Shown in pieces: positions 57,967-64,000 of a stretch of DNA of 64,000 nt. The DNA is from an uncultured Saprospiraceae bacterium (GTDB taxonomy: Bacteria > Bacteroidota > Bacteroidia > Chitinophagales > Saprospiraceae): contig CALJVJ010000202.1 in assembly GCA_937974625.1 (NCBI GenBank), forward strand, positions 1 through 64,000, read 5' to 3'. A program made the position numbers and the translations under genes. Position 1 is the first letter of the stretch. Every line of letters begins with the position of its first letter. The notes beneath the pieces were generated by a model. That model was not told the origin of the DNA. It did no database searches and was given only the letters and a program-made list of their open reading frames with translations.

Positions 57967-60900
57967 ATGAGAAAACTTCCAATACTATTAGTCGCTATTC
58001 TAGCGATGGTTTCTCTGCAATTTTACTACCATACACAAAACGAACTAATGCCCAATTTGGAAAATGAGAATTATGAGAATGCTTGGAGAAAAGTAGATTC
58101 TTTGGAGCAAAAAGGCTTGCCCAAATCAGCTTTGGAGCAGACAGAAGCCATATATGATAAAGCAAAAAAGGAGAAGAATAGTCAGCAGACCATTAAGGCG
58201 ATAATCTATAAAGGAAAGTATCAAGTTCAATTAGAGGAAGATGGATTAGTCAATGCGATTAATTCGGTAGCGCAAGAAATGGAGTCTGCGCCTTTTCCAG
58301 ATAAGGCAGTCCTTCAATCCATGTTAGGGGAAATGTACAGCCAATATTTACAAAATAATTTATGGAAAATAAGGAATAGGACGGCAACTGTAGATTTTAA
58401 TAATGAGGATGTTAGGACTTGGACGATGACCCAATTGATTGAAAAGAGCAGGGAGTTATATTTAGCTTCTGTGGATGGTCAAATGACAAAGAAAATTGAT
58501 ATTGAGAATTTTGAGGTTCTTTTAAGAAGTGGTAAAAATACAGAGAAGTTAAGACCAACCTTATATGACTTTTTGGCGCATCGGACTTTACAGTTTTTTA
58601 ATAATCAAAGAAATCAACTAACTGAACCAGCCTATAAATTTCACTTGAGAGAGGAGGTAGTTTTTGCACCAGTTAAAGAGTTTGTGAAGGCAAAATTTAC
58701 AACTAAGGATAATACTTCTTCGAAGTTTCAAGCCATTTTATTATATCAAGAATTATTGCAGGCACATATTGATGATAAATCACCTGAAGCATTGATTGAT
58801 GTCGACTTGATGCGCTTAAAATTCGCCTATGACAATGCAATTATTGGCAACAAAGAAGCGCTTTATGAAAAAGCACTAGAGGACTTGGGTGGGCAATATT
58901 TAAATAATCCTGCTTATGCAGAAATAGTTCATAAACTAGCGAGCTTATATCAAATTAGAGGACAAAAATACCAAGCCAATCCAGAAAATATAGGGAAATT
59001 TGATTACTTAAAAGCTTATAATTTATGTACCCAAGCGATTTCGAAATATCCGAATGCCATTGGAGCAAGTTATTGTAGAAATTTGCAAAGCACACTATTG
59101 CGAAAAGAGTTACAATTACAAATTGAAACCGTAAATATTCCAAATCAACCTATTTTAACTGCTATTGCTTATAGAAATGTTGAAAAAGTATATTTAAAAG
59201 TAGTAGAAATCGGTTACGGAGCACAAGATGAAATAACAGGAAAGAACCAGAAGCAAATCGTTAATTGGTTGAATCAACAAAAAATTGTCAATCTGCAAAC
59301 AATAGATTTACCCCAAGAAGGAGATTACAGATTGCACCGAACAGAAATAGGATTAGACAAATTGCCTTTTGGGTACTATGGTGTTTTGGTTTCAGATAAC
59401 GCAGATTTTGTGGGCGAAAATGGTGCAGTAGGGTATACCATGACTCACGTTTCAAACCTAGCAAACTGGTCTAGAACATCTGGCCTGATGCAACCAGAAT
59501 TGGTAATTGTAGATAGAACCACTGGTGCGCCTCTAGTAGGCGTAATTGCCGAATTATATACTCGAAAATATAATGCCCTTACCAGAAAATATAACTTTAA
59601 AAAGACTGGAACGGCAAGAAGTGATGCCAAAGGTATGGTTACTTTAAAAATGAATGAACGAGATAATTTTAAAGTTAAATTAATCAATGGCGAAGACGTT
59701 TTATTTTTAGATGATAATTATTCTAACTACTTCTATAATAATGTTGGCCCATCACAAACTGTTACGCATTTCTTTTTAGATAGAGCTATTTACAGACCGG
59801 GCCAAACGGTGTATTTTAAAGGAATAGTGATTGAAAAAACACCAAATGGGATTCCAACTATTCAAACCAATAAAAAAGTAGAAGTTACCTTTTTTGATGT
59901 AAATCGACAGGAGGTAGAAAAAATGGAATTGCGGACTAATGAATACGGTACCATCAATGGTTCATTTACAGCTCCTAAAAGCGGTCTTTTAGGAAATATG
60001 AGTATCGTTTCTAGTGCAGGTGGAACAAAATATTTTAATGTAGAAGAATACAAACGTCCTAAGTTTGAAGTGAGCTTCAATCCAATTACAGGAAGTTATA
60101 AATTAGGCGAAGAAGTAACAGTAGAAGGGGTGGCTAAAGCATTCGCTGGAAATAATATTGATAATGCCAAGGTACAATATAGAGTAGTGCGTCAAGTACG
60201 ATTTCCTTATAGACCTTACTTCTATTTTTCTCGATATAATCCATATCAGAGACCAGATATGGAAATTACCAATGGAGAAATAACCACCGATGCAGAAGGT
60301 AAATTTAAAATTACCTTTACCGCAATTCCTGATGAGTCCGTTCCAGCAGAGAAAAAACCAGAATTTAATTATAAAATCTACGCCGATGTTACGGATATAA
60401 CGGGAGAAACGCAATCTAATGATTTGCAAACTTCCGTAGGATATATTGCTTTGAAAGCGGATGTGGAAATTCCTACTAAAATTGAAAAATCGGAAGTATT
60501 TCCATTAAAAATAAGTACCAAAAATTTGGCAGGGGAGTTTGAAGCAGCAACCGTAGAAATTACTGTTCATCAATTAAAAACACCAACCATAACTTTCAAA
60601 GACCGTTTGTGGCAAAAACCAGATACTTATCTATTATCTGAAAAAGAATTTGAGGTGCAATTTCCAAGTTTTGCTTACAAAAATGAAGACGATAAAACTA
60701 ATTGGAAAACAGACAAATCTATTTACAAAGAAAATATTGATACGCGATTAAAAAAGTTATGGACATTGCCAGTCAATACTTGGAATGCAGGGGATTATCT
60801 CTTGGTTCTGACAACCAAAGACAAGTACGGACAAGCTATTGAAGTGAAAAAATATTTCCAGTTATATGATTTAGCGAGTAAGCAATTTGCAGGTAGTGAT

Positions 60901-63900
60901 GCACTTTGGTTGAACCATCCAACCAAAAACCATGAACCTTCAGAAACAGCAGAAGTTTGTTTAGCGACTGCTTTAGACAAGGTGCATGCCTTGGTGGAAG
61001 TGGAAAAGAAAGGAAAATTGGTAAGTAGAGAATGGAAAATAATTGAGGGCAAAGAGGATTTACAATTTCCAGTATTAGAAGAAGATAGAGGGAATTTCCA
61101 TTATCACATTACTTTCACGAATGATAATCGAACTTATAAAGAGAGCAAAACGATTAAAGTGCCTTGGTCCAATAAGGAATTGCAGTTTGAATACTCAACA
61201 TTTAGAGACAAACTTAAACCTGGACAAGAGGAAGAATGGAGAATTAAGATATCTGGTCCTAAAAGTGAAAAAGTAGCTGCTGAAATGGTAGCTGGAATGT
61301 ATGATGCTTCTTTAGACCAGTTTGCTAAGAATGATTGGTTTTTAAACGTTTTTCCATTAGATGATTATCCACAAATATCTTGGATAACGAATGGTTTTAA
61401 TAGCAAGCAAACATACATTTACGCAAGAAACTGGCAACCAGAATTTGAAAGGCAACAATCAAAAAGCTATAATTATTTGAACTGGTTCGGTTTTCCATTT
61501 TACGGTCATCGACCACAGGTTATGGCTTCTCGAAGTATGGGAGCCGGAAATAGAGGTAGGATGGCAAAGCGAAGTGCGCCTATGATGGATGCTGCAGCAG
61601 CACCTGCGCCTGAAATGATGGAAAGCGAATCTGCAGCTTTTTCTGACCAGTCAATAGATGCGGATGGTGCAGCTGGTATTATCGCAAATGATGGAAATAC
61701 GAATACAAATAATGGGGTAAGTGATAAACCTAAAACAGATTTATCCGACGTAAAAGTTCGGACCAATCTAAATGAAACGGTTTTCTTTATGCCTGATTTG
61801 CATACGGATGAAGCCGGTAATATTGTCATCAAATTTACGATGAATGAAGCTTTGACTCGTTGGAAATTTTTAGGATTAGCGACGACCAAAGATTTAAAAA
61901 TAGCCACAACTTCTAAGGAAATAGTTACGCAAAAAGAATTGATGGTACAACCAAATGCACCAAGATTCTTTAGAGAAGGAGATAAAATCAATTTTACGGC
62001 GAAGGTCAGTAACCTTACGGAAAATGATTTAAATGGGGAAGCAAAAATTGAATTATTGGATGCGGTGACGATGCAACCGATTGATGCCAAATTAGGCATC
62101 AAGAATCCAGTGGTTTCTTTTATTGCGAAAGCAGGGCAGTCTGCACCTTTAAGTTGGACCTTAGAGATTCCCTTCGGAGAAGTGATGGCGGTGACGCATA
62201 GAGTGATTGCAACAGCAGGCAATTTTTCAGATGGAGAAGAAAGTAGCTTACCTGTTTTAACCAATAGAATGTTGGTGACAGAAACAAAGCCATTGGCATT
62301 AAGAGGAAAAGAAACAAAGACTTTTATTTTAGAAAGTTTGAAAAATGCAGCAGGTTCATCGACTTTAACACCACATAAATATACGCTTGAATTCACTTCA
62401 AATCCAGCATGGTATGCGGTGCAAGCATTACCGTATTTGATGGAATATCCATACGATTGTACTGAACAAATTTTCAATAGATATTATGCCAATGCCTTGG
62501 CAAGTACCGTCGCTAATTCCCATCCAAAAATCAAAACCATTTTTGATAGTTGGAAAGGTACCGATGCCATGAAGAGTAACTTAACTAAAAATCAGGAGTT
62601 AAAATCTGCTTTATTAGAAGAAACCCCTTGGGTATTGGCTGCACAAAGTGAAGAAGCGCAAAAGAAGAATATCGGCTTGTTATTTGATTTGAATAGAATG
62701 GCGGATGAACAAGCCATAGCATTAGCTAAAATTACCGAGCGTCAATTGTCAAATGGAGGTTTTGCTTGGTTCCCTGGAGGAAGAGACAGTTGGTATATTA
62801 CTCAGAATTTAGTAGAAGGAATGGGGCATTTACAAAAATTAAATGCGCTGGATATTGGACGAGAGAGTGCAGTAGATAACATGTTGTACAAAGCCGTAGC
62901 TTATACAGATAATAGATTAATCGAACATTATAATGAGTTAGCTAAAAGAGTAAAAAAAGGAAATGCTAAGTTTGAAGACGACCATTTGAGTAATTTGGTT
63001 ATTCATTACTTATACGCTCGCTCGTTTTTCCCAGACATTAAGCGGGACAAGGCGTCAGACGAAGCTTATAATTATTATGTCGGTCAAGCGGAACAATTTT
63101 GGTTAAACAAAGGAGTTTATCAAGAAGGGATGATTGGTTTGGCATTAAATAGAATGAACAAAAAAGCTGTACCTCAAGACATTCTTAAATCACTCAAGGA
63201 GAGAGCATTGCAAAGTGAAGAATTGGGAATGTATTGGAAAAATCCTTCTGGATTCAGATGGTATCAATTACCAATTGAGACGCATGCCATGGCGATTGAA
63301 TTATTTGAAGAAGTGGCCAATGACCAAGCTTTAGTCAATGAATTAAAAATCTGGTTATTGAAAAATAAGCAGACCAATCATTGGAAAACGACAAAAGCGA
63401 CTAGTGCGGTGACTTATGCCTTATTGATGAGTGGTGATAATTGGATTTTAGAAAACCAACAGGTGGACGTCACTTTAGGAAAAGGGAAAAGCTATGCCAA
63501 GCAAATCGAAGCTGCCCAAAAGACACCAGAAGCAGGAACAGGCTATTTCAAGACTTCTTGGAATGGGGGAGATGTAGCCGCAGACATGGCGCAGATAAAA
63601 GTAAAAAATCCAAACAAACAACCTGCTTGGGGGGCTGTATACTGGCAGTATTTTGAAGACTTGGATAAAGTAACCACCTTCAAAGAAACGCCTTTAACCA
63701 TTGACAAACAGTTGTTTAAAGAAACAAATACCGACAAAGGCCCTGTAATGAAGCCCATTGCTGCAGGGGCAACGCTGAACCCTGGTGACAAACTAAAAGT
63801 CCGAATAGAAATCCGTGTAGATAGAGACATGGAATACATTCATCTAAAAGATATGCGCGCCAGTGGCTTTGAACCGATGAACGTTATCAGTGGCTATAAG

Positions 63901-64000
63901 TGGAAAAATGGATTGGGCTATTACGAAAGCACAGGTGATGTCGCGACCAACTTTTTTATGGACCATTTGCCAAAAGGCACCCATGTTTTTGAATATCCAT
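57967..64000 (+). CDS. Alpha-2-macroglobulin family protein (truncated by window edge)
   Basis: Open frame of 2011 codons with no stop to the window end (not in ORF track); MRKLPILLVAILAMVSL signal; YRPGQTVYFKGI, YPYDCTEQIFNRYYANALAS (CxEQ thioester motif), LPKGTHVFEYP; in-frame upstream ATG at 57919. Confidence 0.93.
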   Translation, partial: MRKLPILLVAILAMVSLQFYYHTQNELMPNLENENYENAWRKVDSLEQKGLPKSALEQTEAIYDKAKKEKNSQQTIKAIIYKGKYQVQLEEDGLVNAINSVAQEMESAPFPDKAVLQSMLGEMYSQYLQNNLWKIRNRTATVDFNNEDVRTWTMTQLIEKSRELYLASVDGQMTKKIDIENFEVLLRSGKNTEKLRPTLYDFLAHRTLQFFNNQRNQLTEPAYKFHLREEVVFAPVKEFVKAKFTTKDNTSSKFQAILLYQELLQAHIDDKSPEALIDVDLMRLKFAYDNAIIGNKEALYEKALEDLGGQYLNNPAYAEIVHKLASLYQIRGQKYQANPENIGKFDYLKAYNLCTQAISKYPNAIGASYCRNLQSTLLRKELQLQIETVNIPNQPILTAIAYRNVEKVYLKVVEIGYGAQDEITGKNQKQIVNWLNQQKIVNLQTIDLPQEGDYRLHRTEIGLDKLPFGYYGVLVSDNADFVGENGAVGYTMTHVSNLANWSRTSGLMQPELVIVDRTTGAPLVGVIAELYTRKYNALTRKYNFKKTGTARSDAKGMVTLKMNERDNFKVKLINGEDVLFLDDNYSNYFYNNVGPSQTVTHFFLDRAIYRPGQTVYFKGIVIEKTPNGIPTIQTNKKVEVTFFDVNRQEVEKMELRTNEYGTINGSFTAPKSGLLGNMSIVSSAGGTKYFNVEEYKRPKFEVSFNPITGSYKLGEEVTVEGVAKAFAGNNIDNAKVQYRVVRQVRFPYRPYFYFSRYNPYQRPDMEITNGEITTDAEGKFKITFTAIPDESVPAEKKPEFNYKIYADVTDITGETQSNDLQTSVGYIALKADVEIPTKIEKSEVFPLKISTKNLAGEFEAATVEITVHQLKTPTITFKDRLWQKPDTYLLSEKEFEVQFPSFAYKNEDDKTNWKTDKSIYKENIDTRLKKLWTLPVNTWNAGDYLLVLTTKDKYGQAIEVKKYFQLYDLASKQFAGSDALWLNHPTKNHEPSETAEVCLATALDKVHALVEVEKKGKLVSREWKIIEGKEDLQFPVLEEDRGNFHYHITFTNDNRTYKESKTIKVPWSNKELQFEYSTFRDKLKPGQEEEWRIKISGPKSEKVAAEMVAGMYDASLDQFAKNDWFLNVFPLDDYPQISWITNGFNSKQTYIYARNWQPEFERQQSKSYNYLNWFGFPFYGHRPQVMASRSMGAGNRGRMAKRSAPMMDAAAAPAPEMMESESAAFSDQSIDADGAAGIIANDGNTNTNNGVSDKPKTDLSDVKVRTNLNETVFFMPDLHTDEAGNIVIKFTMNEALTRWKFLGLATTKDLKIATTSKEIVTQKELMVQPNAPRFFREGDKINFTAKVSNLTENDLNGEAKIELLDAVTMQPIDAKLGIKNPVVSFIAKAGQSAPLSWTLEIPFGEVMAVTHRVIATAGNFSDGEESSLPVLTNRMLVTETKPLALRGKETKTFILESLKNAAGSSTLTPHKYTLEFTSNPAWYAVQALPYLMEYPYDCTEQIFNRYYANALASTVANSHPKIKTIFDSWKGTDAMKSNLTKNQELKSALLEETPWVLAAQSEEAQKKNIGLLFDLNRMADEQAIALAKITERQLSNGGFAWFPGGRDSWYITQNLVEGMGHLQKLNALDIGRESAVDNMLYKAVAYTDNRLIEHYNELAKRVKKGNAKFEDDHLSNLVIHYLYARSFFPDIKRDKASDEAYNYYVGQAEQFWLNKGVYQEGMIGLALNRMNKKAVPQDILKSLKERALQSEELGMYWKNPSGFRWYQLPIETHAMAIELFEEVANDQALVNELKIWLLKNKQTNHWKTTKATSAVTYALLMSGDNWILENQQVDVTLGKGKSYAKQIEAAQKTPEAGTGYFKTSWNGGDVAADMAQIKVKNPNKQPAWGAVYWQYFEDLDKVTTFKETPLTIDKQLFKETNTDKGPVMKPIAAGATLNPGDKLKVRIEIRVDRDMEYIHLKDMRASGFEPMNVISGYKWKNGLGYYESTGDVATNFFMDHLPKGTHVFEYP

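Noticed and set aside
61506-62477. 323-aa antisense ORF inside the alpha-2-macroglobulin gene
   Set aside because: The sense frame carries clear A2M motifs including CTEQ; the antisense protein is low-complexity Ser/Val/Phe without recognisable motifs.
1-64000. CRISPR array, tRNA and rRNA genes
   Set aside because: No regularly spaced direct repeats with unique spacers and no tRNA/rRNA signature seen while reading the intergenic regions; a tool-based scan would be needed to exclude short tRNAs.

Overview
AT-rich, gene-dense chromosomal window whose proteins look like a Bacteroidota genome, probably a Saprospiraceae-like lineage (T9SS type-B sorting domains, SprE/PorW-like lipoprotein, long NusB, DUF1508-OmpA, TAnnTTTG-type promoter). 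Most of it is ordinary core and accessory content: SulP permease, T9SS substrate, TolB-like/amidohydrolase fusion, aquaporin, AGCS symporter, leuA, sbcDC, M23 peptidase, SprE/PorW, DinB, queA, MacB-like permease, MATE, two ECF sigma factors, lgt, Clp-like AAA+ ATPase, nusB, NYN/OST-HTH protein, yidC, prmC, an isoquinoline-oxidoreductase-type pair, VWA protein, redoxin, ugd, FGE-type sulfatase modifier, and an alpha-2-macroglobulin running off the right edge. No rRNA, tRNA, CRISPR array, prophage or intact transposon was recognised. I did not find an obvious new multi-gene system. The most novel-looking signals are (i) a structured element shared by the leaders of sbcD and sprE/porW (TGAACCG...CGGATGGGRTGC), (ii) a dispersed class of degenerate 7-bp-period repeats arranged as inverted arms in intergenic regions, (iii) three long imperfect palindromes, (iv) a Clp-like ATPase with a degenerate D1 module, a non-Clp N-domain and an IGF ClpP-docking-like loop, and (v) a decayed island holding a T9SS C-terminal-domain pseudogene and an IS91-type transposase relic. 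All family names come from reading motifs; no database search was run.
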